This document shows positions 42,348-51,279 of a stretch of 64,000 bases of DNA, piece after piece. Location: assembly GCA_026126105.1 (NCBI GenBank), contig JAHCJV010000011.1:1-64000 (forward strand). Direction: 5' to 3'. The notes beneath the pieces are model-generated. The model did no database searches. It was not told the DNA's origin and was given only the letters and a program-made list of their open reading frames with translations. The stretch is from Enhydrobacter sp. GTDB lineage: Bacteria; Pseudomonadota; Alphaproteobacteria; Reyranellales; Reyranellaceae. Within the stretch, counting starts at the first letter, position 1; the number at the start of each line of letters is the position of its first letter. The position numbers and the translations under genes were made by a program.

Positions 42348-43604
42348 TCAGGCGCGAGCCTTTAGCGGCGTGATATTGTCCCCAACGCCGCGCAGATAGA
42401 GGTCGATCGAGCGCGACGGGTCGCCCAGCACCGTCCGGATGCTGCGGATCGCTTGTCGGATACGGTGCTTGTTCTCTACCAGCGCGATTCGGACATGACC
42501 GTCGCCATGCTCGCCGAACCCGATGCCGGGTGACACGGCGACATTCGCCTGCGTCAGCAACAGCTTGGAGAAGGCGAGCGAGCCCAGCTCGGCGAAGGCC
42601 TTCGGGATCGGCGCCCAGGCGAACATCGACGCCGCCGGCGCCGGGAGGTCCCAGCCAGCCGACGTCAGGCCGTCTATCAGCACGTCGCGCCGCTCCTTGT
42701 AGGTGTTTCGCGCCTCGGCGATGCAGTCCTGCGGACCGTTGAGGGCCGCGGTTGCCGCGACCTGAATGGGCGTGAACGCGCCGTAGTCGAGATAGGATTT
42801 GATGCGGGTCAACGCCTGGATCAGCGTCCTGTTGCCGGCGGCAAAGCCGATGCGCCAGCCCGCCATCGAGTAGGTCTTGCTCATCGAGGTGAACTCGACG
42901 GCGATGTCGCGAGCGCCCGGCACCTGCAGCACCGACGGCGGCGGATTGCCATCGAAATAGATCTCGGCGTAGGCAAGATCGCTCAGGATCCAGATGCCCT
43001 GGCGTTTGCAGAAGTCGACGATCGCGGCATAGAAATCGAGGTCCACGACCTGCGCTGTCGGGTTGGACGGATAATTCAGCACCAATGCGATTGGCTTGGG
43101 CACGGCGTAGCGCACCGCGCGCTCGAGCGCCGGCAGGAACTCCGCGAGCGAGGTCGAACCAGGCACCGGGATATGACGGATCGACCCGCCCGCGATGATG
43201 AAACCGTAGGGATGGATCGGATAGCTCGGGTTCGGCACCAGCACGATGTCGCCCGGCGAGGTGATCGCCTGGGCGAGGTTGGCGAGGCCTTCCTTCGAAC
43301 CCAATGTGACGATGACCTCGTTTTCCGGGTCGAGATCGACATTGAATCGGCGCTGGTAGTAAGCCGCCTGCCCCTTGCGCAATCCGGGAATACCGCGCGA
43401 CGCGGAGTAGCCATGGGCCCGAGGGTTGCCAGCTGCCTCGGCAAGCTTGGCGACGATGTGGGGCGCCGTCGGCAGGTCCGGATTGCCCATGCCGAGGTCG
43501 ACCACGTCCTGGCCGGCGGCGCGGGCACGCGCCTTCATGGCGTTGACTTCCGCGAAAACGTAGGGCGGAAGGCGCTTCAGGCGGTGGAATTCCGAATCGT
43601 CCAT
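42348..43604 (-). CDS. Aspartate-family aminotransferase (AlaC / LL-DAP aminotransferase-like)
   Basis: A 418-residue fold-type I PLP aminotransferase. VVDLGMGNPDLPTAPHIV lies near residue 36, LNYPSNPTAQV near 175, and the PLP Lys is in SMSKTYSMAGWRIGF (about 240). Alphaproteobacterial proteins in this slot are annotated as LL-diaminopimelate aminotransferases or as the alanine transaminase AlaC; sequence alone does not decide. AAGGA lies seven bases before the ATG at 43604; a start 13 codons earlier is less likely. It heads the block with hom, glpX and recJ and is divergent from phaC. Confidence 0.92.
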   Translation of the reverse strand: MDDSEFHRLKRLPPYVFAEVNAMKARARAAGQDVVDLGMGNPDLPTAPHIVAKLAEAAGNPRAHGYSASRGIPGLRKGQAAYYQRRFNVDLDPENEVIVTLGSKEGLANLAQAITSPGDIVLVPNPSYPIHPYGFIIAGGSIRHIPVPGSTSLAEFLPALERAVRYAVPKPIALVLNYPSNPTAQVVDLDFYAAIVDFCKRQGIWILSDLAYAEIYFDGNPPPSVLQVPGARDIAVEFTSMSKTYSMAGWRIGFAAGNRTLIQALTRIKSYLDYGAFTPIQVAATAALNGPQDCIAEARNTYKERRDVLIDGLTSAGWDLPAPAASMFAWAPIPKAFAELGSLAFSKLLLTQANVAVSPGIGFGEHGDGHVRIALVENKHRIRQAIRSIRTVLGDPSRSIDLYLRGVGDNITPLKARA

Positions 43605-43763
43605 TACTCTGTCCTTGAAGGCTAGCCGTTTGACCCGTCGCATGTCGCAGCCTACCTAAGAGCTGCATACTCGGCAGCTGAAAGGACACAGCAGCGGATC
43701 GTCCCGGAAGCCAGAAGTACCGCAACAAACGGCTCAAAGCCAATGATATTAAAGGGGAAACGC

Positions 43764-45578
43764 ATGTCGGACATACCCGCCCCAGAGGTTATCCCAGGCT
43801 TCTCGCCAGCCGAAGCCGAGAAGATGCAAAGTGCGTTCAAGGACATTGCGGAACGTAGCCAGAAGCTCCTTGCCGAGTTCGCCGAACGCTACCGGTCCGA
43901 CGGGCCGCAGCCGGCGGACCCCCTGAAGCTGACCCAAACTTTCATGGATTTCACCGCCAGGATGCTGGCTGATCCCAACAAGCTCCTGCAGGCACAGATG
44001 GAGCTTTGGGCTCAGTACATGAAGCTGTGGCAGGTCACGACCCAGCGCATGCTGGGCCAGACCGTCGAGCCGGTCGCCGAGCCGTCGAAGGGCGACAAGC
44101 GCTTCGCCGATCCGGCCTGGAAGGACGAGGTCGTGTTTGACTATCTCAAGCAGTCGTACCTGCTGACGGCACGCTGGCTCCAGGGCACGGTCAAGGAGGT
44201 CGACGGCATCGACGACAAGACGGCGCAGAAGGTCGAGTTCTACACGCGGCAATTCGTCGACGCGATGTCGCCGTCCAACTTTGCTCTGACCAATCCGCAA
44301 GTCGTCAAGGCAACGGTCGAGAGCAAGGGCGAGAACCTGATCAAGGGCCTGCAGAACCTGCTGACGGACCTCGAGCGCGGCAAGGGCAAGCTCGCCATCC
44401 GACAGTCCGACATGGATGCCTTCAAGGTCGGCGTGAACGTTGCGACCTCGCCCGGCAAGGTAGTGTTCCAGAACGAGCTGATGCAGCTCCTGCAATACGC
44501 ACCGGCGACCGAGGAGGTGTACAGGACCCCTCTCCTCATCGTGCCGCCCTGGATCAACAAGTTCTACATCCTCGACCTCAAACCCCAGAATTCCTTCATC
44601 AAGTGGGCGACCGAGCACGGCTACACCGTGTTCGTGATCTCGTGGGTCAATCCAGACGAGAAGCTCACGAGCCTCGTATTCGAAGACTACATGAAGCTGG
44701 GTCCGCTCGCCGCGCTCGACGCGGTCGAGAAGGCGACCGGCGAGAAGAAGGTTTCGGCTATCGGCTACTGCATCGGCGGCACACTGATGGCGACCACTCT
44801 CGCCTACATGGCCGCGCGCAACGACGACCGGATCGTCGCCTGCACCTTCTTCACAGCCCAAGTCGATTTCACCGAACCGGGCGAGTTGGGCGTCTTCATC
44901 GACGAGGACCAGCTTGCCGGCGTCGAGCAGGTGATGAGCAAGAAAGGATATCTCGACGGTACGGAGATGGCGACGACGTTCAACCTGCTGCGCGCCAACG
45001 ACCTGATCTGGTCCTTCGTCGTAAACAATTACCTGCTGGGCAAGGACCCCTTCCCGTTCGACCTGCTTTTCTGGAACTCCGATGCGACCCGAATGCCTGC
45101 AGCAATGCACATCTACTACCTGCGCAACATGTACCAGAGGAACCTGTTGGCGAAGCCGGGCGGGCTGGTGATCGAGAACGTACCGATCGATCTTCGCAAG
45201 ATCACCACACCGATCTACTTGCAGGCCGGCAAGGAAGACCACATCGCGCCGGCGCGGTCCGTCTACAAGGCGACGCAGCTCTTCTCCGGTCCGGTCCGCT
45301 TCATGCTGGCAGGGTCGGGTCACATTGCCGGCGTCGTCAATCCGCCATCGGCGAAAAAGTATCAGCACTGGTTGAACGAGACGGGAAAGAATCCGCCGAC
45401 GCTCGAGGAATGGCGCGCGGGAGCGACGGAATACCCCGGCTCGTGGTGGGATGACTGGGACAAATGGTTGTCGGCGAAATCGGGAGACAAGGTGCCGGCG
45501 CGCGTGCCGGGTCAGGGCGGCCTGCCCGCGATCGAGGATGCACCGGGTAGTTACGTGAAGGTGAGGCTGATCGACTGA
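43764..45578 (+). CDS. phaC: Class I poly(3-hydroxyalkanoate) synthase PhaC
   Basis: A 604-residue polymerase that joins 3-hydroxyacyl-CoA units into PHA at granule surfaces. The lipase-box variant GYCIGG carries the catalytic Cys at residue 336. The general-base Asp is in AGKEDHIAP and the His in GSGHIAGV, completing the triad. The N-terminal PhaC_N domain and the C-terminal WWDDWDKWL match class I enzymes, which need no PhaE or PhaR subunit. AAGGGG lies six bases before the ATG. No phaA, phaB or phasin gene is adjacent; the next gene is a TctC-type binding protein whose ATG overlaps the stop. Confidence 0.96.
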   Translation: MSDIPAPEVIPGFSPAEAEKMQSAFKDIAERSQKLLAEFAERYRSDGPQPADPLKLTQTFMDFTARMLADPNKLLQAQMELWAQYMKLWQVTTQRMLGQTVEPVAEPSKGDKRFADPAWKDEVVFDYLKQSYLLTARWLQGTVKEVDGIDDKTAQKVEFYTRQFVDAMSPSNFALTNPQVVKATVESKGENLIKGLQNLLTDLERGKGKLAIRQSDMDAFKVGVNVATSPGKVVFQNELMQLLQYAPATEEVYRTPLLIVPPWINKFYILDLKPQNSFIKWATEHGYTVFVISWVNPDEKLTSLVFEDYMKLGPLAALDAVEKATGEKKVSAIGYCIGGTLMATTLAYMAARNDDRIVACTFFTAQVDFTEPGELGVFIDEDQLAGVEQVMSKKGYLDGTEMATTFNLLRANDLIWSFVVNNYLLGKDPFPFDLLFWNSDATRMPAAMHIYYLRNMYQRNLLAKPGGLVIENVPIDLRKITTPIYLQAGKEDHIAPARSVYKATQLFSGPVRFMLAGSGHIAGVVNPPSAKKYQHWLNETGKNPPTLEEWRAGATEYPGSWWDDWDKWLSAKSGDKVPARVPGQGGLPAIEDAPGSYVKVRLID

Positions 45579-46534
45579 TGATTTCCCGCAGAACCGCGCT
45601 GATCGGCGCATCGATCCTGCCGCTGGCAGCACATGCCCAGACCAAATTTCCCGACCGCCCGATCAGGCTGATCGTGCCGTGGGGTGCAGGAGGGCCGGCG
45701 GATGCGGGCTTCCGCATCATGGCGGAGGCGGCTGCCAAGAAATTCGGGCAGCCGGTCGTGGTCGAAAACAAGGCCGGTGCTTCGGGTGTTCTAGGCGCGA
45801 TAGCGCTGCAGAACGAGAAGCCGGATGGTTACGTGATCTCGCAGATGCATATGAGCGTGCTGCGACAGCCCCTGCTCAACAAGTCGCTGACATACAATCC
45901 GATCACCGACCTCACCTACATCCTGCAGGTCACAGGCTACGTCATGGGCGTTGTGGTACGTGCCGACGCACCGTGGAAGACGCTGCCCGAACTGCTCGCC
46001 TACGCCAAGGCCAATCCGGGAAAGCTGAACTACGGCACGCTCGGCGTCGGCTCTACCCAGCAGCTCGCAATGGAACGCGTCGCGCTGCTGCAGAATCTCA
46101 CCTGGACGCACGCGCCTTACCGCGGCACCGCCGATACCATGCGCGCGCTTCTCGGCGGGGAGATCGACTTCGCCTCCGAATCGTCGGGCTGGGCGCCCAT
46201 GGTGCAGACTGGCAAGCTCCGCCTGCTGGCTGTCTTCACCGGCAAACGCGCCAAGCGCTTTCCCGACGCTCCGACCGTGCAAGAGCTCGGCATCGACATC
46301 GTGGTCGATAGTCCCGGTGGTCTCGTCGGGCCAAAGGGGATGGATCCCGCCATCGTGAAGATCCTAGGCGACACTTTCCGCGCCGCCGCGCAGGATCCGA
46401 AGCACCTCGAGTTCCTCGACAACATGGACCAGCCGCTGCTGCTGCTCGACGGGCCGGCCTATCGCGACGCCATGGCGAAAACCTACGAGGAAGAGCGCGA
46501 ACTGCTGCGTCGACTCAATCTGCTGCCGGCCTGA
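45578..46534 (+). CDS. Tripartite tricarboxylate transporter-type substrate-binding protein (Bug/TctC)
   Basis: A 318-residue exported binding protein of the Bug family. A short signal with a twin Arg (ISRRTALIGASILPLAAHAQ) is followed by PDRPIRLIVPWGAGGPADAGFRI, the family ligand loop, and VVENKAGASGVLGA. It would bind a carboxylate in the periplasm. TctA and TctB membrane genes are absent, so it is an orphan. Its ATG overlaps the phaC stop by one base (TGATG), an unusual coupling of a polymer synthase with a solute receptor. Confidence 0.92.
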   Translation: MISRRTALIGASILPLAAHAQTKFPDRPIRLIVPWGAGGPADAGFRIMAEAAAKKFGQPVVVENKAGASGVLGAIALQNEKPDGYVISQMHMSVLRQPLLNKSLTYNPITDLTYILQVTGYVMGVVVRADAPWKTLPELLAYAKANPGKLNYGTLGVGSTQQLAMERVALLQNLTWTHAPYRGTADTMRALLGGEIDFASESSGWAPMVQTGKLRLLAVFTGKRAKRFPDAPTVQELGIDIVVDSPGGLVGPKGMDPAIVKILGDTFRAAAQDPKHLEFLDNMDQPLLLLDGPAYRDAMAKTYEEERELLRRLNLLPA

Positions 46535-47057
46535 GAGCCTCGTCCGGGCCGTACGACCGGGCGAGCATCACGTAGCCTTCCGCCACGCGCTTGAACATGT
46601 CGTAGTCCTTCTCCGTCAGATCCCGCAGCTTGCGCCCGGGATTGCCGGCCCATAGCTCGCCCCGCCGCACGATCTTGCCCGGCGGGATCAATGCGCCGGC
46701 GGCCACCATGGACTCGGTCTCGATCACCGCGCCATCGAGCACCGTCGAGTGCATGCCGACGAAGGCGCCATCCTGCACTTCGCAAGCGTGCAGCAGAACC
46801 ATGTGGCCTACGGTGACGTTCCTGCCCACGACGGTCATCAGTCCGCGGGCGGCGACGTGGACCACCGTACCGTCCTGCAGATTGGAGTTCTCGCCGATCC
46901 GGATGCCCGGTCCGTCGCCGCGCAGGATGACGCCGAACCAGATGCTGGCGTTGGCGGCGATCTCGACGTCACCCACGAGGGTCGCGTTGGCCGCGATGAA
47001 TGCCGTCGGATCGACCTTGGGAACGAAGCCCTTGTGGGGAACGATGAGGCCGGACAT
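46515..47057 (-). CDS. Gamma-class carbonic anhydrase family protein
   Basis: A 180-residue left-handed beta-helix protein built of hexapeptide repeats (about residues 18-140) with a C-terminal helix. Three candidate metal ligands are in the expected places: H67 (TVVHV), H85 and H90 (GHMVLLH). It may hydrate CO2, or be a non-catalytic homologue. It converges with the TctC-type gene, overlapping it by 20 bp, and follows rpsI on the minus strand beyond a terminator-like hairpin. The start was chosen at the first residue of the recognised fold; the frame upstream is a shadow of rpsI. Confidence 0.92.
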   Translation of the reverse strand: MSGLIVPHKGFVPKVDPTAFIAANATLVGDVEIAANASIWFGVILRGDGPGIRIGENSNLQDGTVVHVAARGLMTVVGRNVTVGHMVLLHACEVQDGAFVGMHSTVLDGAVIETESMVAAGALIPPGKIVRRGELWAGNPGRKLRDLTEKDYDMFKRVAEGYVMLARSYGPDEALRPAAD

Positions 47058-47092
47058 CAGAGGATTCCCGAAGAGACGATCGCCGTGACGAG

Positions 47093-47117
47093 GAAGGGCG
47101 CCACGTGGGCGCCCTTC
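47093..47117 (-). terminator. Hairpin after rpsI
   Basis: A perfect 10-bp GC-rich stem (47093-47102 with 47108-47117) with a 5-base loop begins 24 bases past the rpsI stop. It is a good candidate for ending the rplM-rpsI transcript before the gamma-carbonic anhydrase gene. No clear T-run follows, so Rho may assist. Confidence 0.65.
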
Positions 47118-47140
47118 GAAGACAAGCCGATCGAGAGCGG

Positions 47141-47626
47141 CTAGCGCTTGGAGAACTGGAAGCGGCGGCGGGCGCCGGCCCGGCCGTACTTCTTGCGCTC
47201 GACCACGCGGCTGTCGCGGGTGAGGAAACCGTTGGTCTTCATCGCGCCGCGCAGCCCGGGCTCGTACTTGGAGAGCGCCTGGGCGATGCCGTGGCGTACC
47301 GCGCCGGCCTGACCCGAGAGGCCACCGCCGGAGACGGTGGCGACGACGTCGAACTGGCCGTTGCGCTGGCTGACATCGAACGGCTGCTGGATGACCATCT
47401 GCTGCGTCGGACGCGCGAAATAGACCTTCTGGTCGCGGCCGTTGACCGTGATCTTGCCGGTGCCGGGCTTGACCCACACGCGGGCGACGGCGTTCTTGCG
47501 CCGGCCGGTCGCATAGGCGCGGCCCTGCGCGTCGATCTCCTTCTCGCGAATCGCGGCAGGTGACTGGGTGCTGGCGGCGACGGGCGCCTTCTTGAGCTCG
47601 GCGAAGGACGAAAGTTCGGTAGCCAT
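47141..47626 (-). CDS. rpsI: 30S ribosomal protein S9
   Basis: A 161-residue small-subunit protein. The S9 core begins at [19 protein letters not shown] (about residue 38) and ends with [18 protein letters not shown], whose basic tail reaches the P-site tRNA. The N-terminal extension of about 35 residues is common in alphaproteobacterial S9. It starts two bases after the rplM stop, the universal L13-S9 pair. A Gly-rich [17 protein letters not shown] segment confirms the family. Confidence 0.98.
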   Translation of the reverse strand: MATELSSFAELKKAPVAASTQSPAAIREKEIDAQGRAYATGRRKNAVARVWVKPGTGKITVNGRDQKVYFARPTQQMVIQQPFDVSQRNGQFDVVATVSGGGLSGQAGAVRHGIAQALSKYEPGLRGAMKTNGFLTRDSRVVERKKYGRAGARRRFQFSKR

Positions 47627-47628
47627 GA

Positions 47629-48093
47629 TCAGCCGATCCTCGAATTTTTGCGGTTCAACGCGGCAACATCGAGCTTCTCGGGCTGCTGAGCCTCCTGCTC
47701 GTGGTTGGGCCCCTTGTAGACGCGCAGGTTCTTCATCTGCGCGCGGCCGAGCGGACCGCGGGTGATCATCCGCTCGACGGCCTTCTCGATGACCCGCTCG
47801 GGGAAGCGGCCCTCGAGGCGCTTGCCCAAAGTCTCGCCCTTGATGCCGCCGGGATGGCCGGTATGCCAGTAGAACACCTCCCGCTCGGCCTTGCGGCCTG
47901 TGAGGCGGACCTTCTCGGCATTGATGACGACGATGTTGTCGCCGCAATCGATATGCGGAGTAAAGGTCGGCTTATGCTTGCCGCGCAGGCGCATGGCAAT
48001 GATCGAGGCAAGACGGCCGAGAACCAGCCCGTCAGCGTCGATCAGCACCCACTTCTTCTGCACGTCGGCAGTCTTGATGCTAAAGGTTTTCAT
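47629..48093 (-). CDS. rplM: 50S ribosomal protein L13
   Basis: A 154-residue large-subunit protein. Landmarks are [33 protein letters not shown] (early), [12 protein letters not shown] near 81, and [21 protein letters not shown] near 108. It is first in the L13-S9 operon; a good promoter and a GGAAG sequence precede the ATG. L13 binding to its own leader is known in E. coli, but no such site is evident here. The last 15 or so residues are more variable, as usual. Confidence 0.98.
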   Translation of the reverse strand: MKTFSIKTADVQKKWVLIDADGLVLGRLASIIAMRLRGKHKPTFTPHIDCGDNIVVINAEKVRLTGRKAEREVFYWHTGHPGGIKGETLGKRLEGRFPERVIEKAVERMITRGPLGRAQMKNLRVYKGPNHEQEAQQPEKLDVAALNRKNSRIG

Positions 48094-48117
48094 CGCTCTT
48101 TCTTCCGTGAGGCGGCG

Positions 48118-48146
48118 CTTATGAGGGCGACGCTGGCGAATGTCAA
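48118..48146 (-). promoter_or_regulatory. Sigma-70-type promoter of rplM-rpsI
   Basis: On the minus strand a perfect TTGACA -35 box (48146-48141) is followed by 17 bases and CATAAG (48123-48118) as -10. Transcription would begin about 18 bases before the rplM ATG, leaving a short leader with a purine-rich ribosome site. No other convincing promoter was seen in this gap. Confidence 0.7.
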
Positions 48147-48237
48147 ATCGCCGGCAATTATGCCTAAATTTCAATGCTTTAAGGACACGGTATCGGATTA
48201 CCTTGAGATAGTGTGTTGATTCAGCTGGAAAGACTCC

Positions 48238-48660
48238 TCAGCGTCCAGGCGGGATCGAATACGTCACCGTCGCATGGGCGACAGGATCCGACTTGCCCTC
48301 GCTCCAGATCGTGAAATCGCCGACCGCCAGCGCCCTTCCGAGCTTCAGCAGCCTCGCTTCGCCCAGCAGGTCGCCGGGCTCCGGTTTGCGCATGAAGTTG
48401 ATGTTGAGGTTGGTCGTGACCGCCATCGCCACCGCCGGAGGCCCCAGCCGGCCGAGCAGCAGAAGGTAGAAGCCGCAATCGACCATCGCCATCATCGTCG
48501 GCCCCGACAGCGTGCCACCCGGCCGCAGATGACCGTCATGCGTCTTCTGTCGGATCCGAATGCTCGTGTCCTGGATCGTCTCGACGACGATGCCGGGAGG
48601 TGCCTGGGGAAAATGCTCTTCGAGAAATCGATGAAGCTCGTCCGGCGTCATCACCGGCAT
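48238..48660 (-). CDS. PaaI family thioesterase
   Basis: A 140-residue hot-dog thioesterase. The central helix region GHLRPGGTLSGPTMMAMVDCGFY (about residues 42-64) holds the family pattern G-G-x-x-x-x-P-x-x-x-x-x-x-D, with Asp as catalytic acid, followed by MAVTTNLNINFMRKP. It hydrolyses acyl-CoA or phenylacetyl-type CoA esters in the cytoplasm. It is divergent from the ECHDC3-like gene, with 33 bp between start codons, so the two may be co-regulated. Confidence 0.9.
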   Translation of the reverse strand: MPVMTPDELHRFLEEHFPQAPPGIVVETIQDTSIRIRQKTHDGHLRPGGTLSGPTMMAMVDCGFYLLLLGRLGPPAVAMAVTTNLNINFMRKPEPGDLLGEARLLKLGRALAVGDFTIWSEGKSDPVAHATVTYSIPPGR

Positions 48661-48681
48661 GGCGCTCTGCCTTTCAGCGAG

Positions 48682-48687
48682 TAGAAT
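48682..48687 (+). promoter_or_regulatory. -10 hexamer TAGAAT next to a start codon
   Basis: TAGAAT (5 of 6 consensus positions) lies six bases before the ATG at 48694. Transcription would start at or next to the A of the ATG, giving a leaderless mRNA. No Shine-Dalgarno sequence lies in between. Confidence 0.5.
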
Positions 48688-48693
48688 GACGTC

Positions 48694-49488
48694 ATGCCTG
48701 CCGCTCCCAACGAACCGGTCCTGTTGCGCCGCGACGATGGTCCCGTCGCCATCCTGACGCTGAACCGCCCGCACGCGATGAATGCATTGTCGGGCGACCT
48801 TATAGACGCCTTGCAGGCGGAGTTCGACAAGCTCGCCAAAGACCGGGCGATTCGCTGCGTGATCGTGGAGGCCAAGGGCCGCGCCTTCTCGACCGGCCAC
48901 GACCTGCGCGAGGTCAATTCGACACCTGACTACGCCTTCCACCACGACCTGCTGACCCGTTGCTCGGCGATGATGCTGTCGATCAGCCGTCTGCCGCAGC
49001 CGGTGATCGCCAAGGTCCAGGCGCTCGCCACCGCCGCCGGCTGTCAGCTCGTCGCCGCCTGCGATCTCGCCGTCGCGTCTAGCGAAGCCACTTTCGCCAC
49101 CTCCGGCATCAACAACGGGCTGTTCTGCGGCACGCCTTCGGTCCCGGTGGGGCGCAATATCGGCAGCAAGCGCGCGCTCGACATGCTGTTCACTGGCCAG
49201 TTCGTCGACGCCGCAACCGCCCTGCGGGATGGCCTCATCAGCAGAGTCGCCGCGCCCGACAAGCTCGACGATGAGACGCTGGCACTGGCCCGCCACATCG
49301 CCAATCAACCGCCGCAGCAGATCGCGACCGGCAAGGCGATGTTCCACAAGCACATGGAGATGGATCTCGCGCAGGCCTACGCCTACGCGACCGAGTTCAT
49401 GGCGGGCGCGATCCAGAGCGAGGATGCCAGGGCGGGCATCGACGCCTTCGCGAACAAGAAACCGAAGCCGGAGTGGGCGGGCCGCTAG
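48694..49488 (+). CDS. Enoyl-CoA hydratase-related protein, ECHDC3-like
   Basis: A 264-residue crotonase-fold protein. AFSTGHDLREV (about 66-76) and AAGCQLVAACDLAVAS (about 111-126) form the oxyanion hole. FATSGINNGLFCGTPSVPVGRNIG resembles mitochondrial ECHDC3, a branch lacking the usual first Glu; the second Glu position reads Asp (RALDMLFTG). Hydratase activity is therefore uncertain. A TAGAAT -10-like box six bases before the ATG and the absence of a Shine-Dalgarno sequence suggest a leaderless transcript. It is divergent from the PaaI thioesterase. Confidence 0.87.
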   Translation: MPAAPNEPVLLRRDDGPVAILTLNRPHAMNALSGDLIDALQAEFDKLAKDRAIRCVIVEAKGRAFSTGHDLREVNSTPDYAFHHDLLTRCSAMMLSISRLPQPVIAKVQALATAAGCQLVAACDLAVASSEATFATSGINNGLFCGTPSVPVGRNIGSKRALDMLFTGQFVDAATALRDGLISRVAAPDKLDDETLALARHIANQPPQQIATGKAMFHKHMEMDLAQAYAYATEFMAGAIQSEDARAGIDAFANKKPKPEWAGR

Positions 49489-49506
49489 AGCGCGGATTCC
49501 TGCCGG

Positions 49507-50283
49507 TCAGCCTTGACGTCCGGCGTTGGACAAGAGTGCGGCACGCAACGCCGTCACTGATGGATCGTGTTCCGCCAGCAGGCCTAGGGTGTCGAAGTTT
49601 CGTCGCATCGACGAGATCTCGCCGTCCTCCAGTTCGAGACAATCGACCCCGAGCAATCTGCCGCGCCGCCATTCGACGAACGTGAGCGTATCATCGCCGG
49701 CCCAGTCGATCGCTTCGAAGCGAGGGCCATTGCGAGAGCCATTGAGATGCCGCCTGAGATCCTCCGGCGCGAGCGTTCGCTTCTGGTCGGGTGTCTCGAT
49801 CCGGGCGCCAGCGACGAACGGCAGACGTGCTGGTGCGTTGCCCACCACGTCGCCATACGCTTGCACATCGTCGCCTTGCGACGGCGGCAGCTCGGGAAGC
49901 CACGCGATTTCCGGCCGCAAGGCACGGAAGAGCGTTGCCTGATCGTAGAAGCGGCGACCGCGATGGACCAACCCGTCCTTCAGGTGGACACGGTAGACGG
50001 CGTCCCAGGCGACCTTGGTACCGTTGATGGTCCCGCTGTTCGCTGCGTCCACGAACACGGTGTTGCCCTTCGCCCGGCAGCGTTTCATGTCGATGAAGAG
50101 ATCGGGAATCAGCTTCAGGACATGCGCGATCGCCTCACGCACCTGTCCCGCAGGTGTCGGCGCCGCCATGCCAGAATCAGCAACTTCGCCGTCGGGGTGA
50201 AAGACGGCGGCGTAGGTCTCGGGCGACGGAGTCCGCCCGAATGCCTTGAACAACTCGAACCAGCGCAATACATCTGAAACCAT
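49507..50283 (-). CDS. SnoaL/NTF2-like double-domain protein
   Basis: A 258-residue protein that looks like two NTF2-like (SnoaL) cone folds in tandem. The first (1-125) includes WFELFKAFGRTPSPETYAAVFHPDGEVADSG and HLKDGLVHRGRRFYDQATLFRAL; the second (about 150-250) includes WAGDDTLTFVEWRRGRLLGVDCLELEDGEI. Such folds serve as cyclases, isomerases or binding cups for small hydrophobic ligands. No signal peptide. It converges with the ECHDC3-like gene. The catalytic residues and substrate are not clear. Confidence 0.75.
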   Translation of the reverse strand: MVSDVLRWFELFKAFGRTPSPETYAAVFHPDGEVADSGMAAPTPAGQVREAIAHVLKLIPDLFIDMKRCRAKGNTVFVDAANSGTINGTKVAWDAVYRVHLKDGLVHRGRRFYDQATLFRALRPEIAWLPELPPSQGDDVQAYGDVVGNAPARLPFVAGARIETPDQKRTLAPEDLRRHLNGSRNGPRFEAIDWAGDDTLTFVEWRRGRLLGVDCLELEDGEISSMRRNFDTLGLLAEHDPSVTALRAALLSNAGRQG

Positions 50284-50385
50284 GCCACGCAGCCTGCGGG
50301 ACCGTCGCTACGTCGGCAATTACTTCCGAGGTCATCTTGGTGCGATGACCTGCTCTGCGCTATCGGGCCAGCAGCTCACAGCGCT

Positions 50386-51147
50386 CTATTGCGCCCAGTC
50401 GGTTCCTCCCTGCTTCTTCACCTGCCGCTTCAGCGCCTCGAAATAGACGACGCCGAACTCCGGATCGGCACGGAGCTGCTTCATGCGCTGGGCAGCACGG
50501 GCGATGATATAGTCGTCGATCATCACCGGCTCCTCGCCAAGCTGGCGTGAGATCAGTTCCAGCTCGCAGGCGCGTTCCATCATGTAGAGGCCGCGAAGCG
50601 CGCCGGGCAGGGTCGGTGCCGCGGTCAGCAGGCCATGGTTGTGCAGGACCACGTGACCGCCCTTCTGGCAGGTCCTGCCGAGTTCCTCGCACTCCTCGAC
50701 GGTCGCCGGCACACCATACTCATGGTAGACGATGTCGTCATAGACCGACAGCACGTCCTGGCTGATCGGGCGCAGGCCCTTCTTCAGCAGCGACACGCCA
50801 CCGCCGGCACGGGTGTGAGTGTGCATCACGCAGTTGACGTCGGGTCGCGCCTTGTACACGCCGCTATGAATTGTGAAGCCGGCGGCATTGAAGCGGCCCT
50901 GCTTGCCGTAGATCTTCCCATCGATGTCCATCTTGATCAGGCTCGAGGCCGTGATCTCGTCGAAGTTCTCTTCGTAGTGGTTGATCAGGAAGCAGTTGGG
51001 TTCACCGGGAACGCGGACCGACATGTGTGTGTCGATGAGGTCGGTCCACTTCAGGTAGTCGCAGATGCGATAGAGCGCGGCGAGGTCGACTCGCGCCTGC
51101 CACTCGGCTTCGCTCATGCTCACGCGGTCGTTCACCATCGTATCCAT
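50386..51147 (-). CDS. Class II aldolase/adducin family protein
   Basis: A 253-residue protein of the class II (Zn) aldolase fold. The metal-binding pair MHTHTRAGGG near residue 112 and the third His in LHNHGLLTAAP near 173 are present, with SLIKMDIDGK near 70 at the phosphate-binding site. Members act as fuculose-phosphate-like aldolases, decarboxylases or dehydratases. It is divergent from the DszA/NtaA-type monooxygenase, with 132 bp between starts, and may belong to the same catabolic locus. Confidence 0.9.
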   Translation of the reverse strand: MDTMVNDRVSMSEAEWQARVDLAALYRICDYLKWTDLIDTHMSVRVPGEPNCFLINHYEENFDEITASSLIKMDIDGKIYGKQGRFNAAGFTIHSGVYKARPDVNCVMHTHTRAGGGVSLLKKGLRPISQDVLSVYDDIVYHEYGVPATVEECEELGRTCQKGGHVVLHNHGLLTAAPTLPGALRGLYMMERACELELISRQLGEEPVMIDDYIIARAAQRMKQLRADPEFGVVYFEALKRQVKKQGGTDWAQ

Positions 51148-51279
51148 CGCCTGCTCCTCATGCTGTGCGTGTGCCCACGGATGAGCAATTCTAGGCTAAG
51201 TTTCGCCTCAGCGCGACAATCGCGTGTGCCGTCTGTCGGCACGGTATTTGCCTCGTCCTTTCATCAGTTGGAGAAAATC

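Noticed and set aside
42327-42353. 7-bp inverted repeat between the aminotransferase and hom
   Set aside because: The stem is short, partly inside the aminotransferase stop region, and the genes look co-transcribed, so a terminator here is unlikely.
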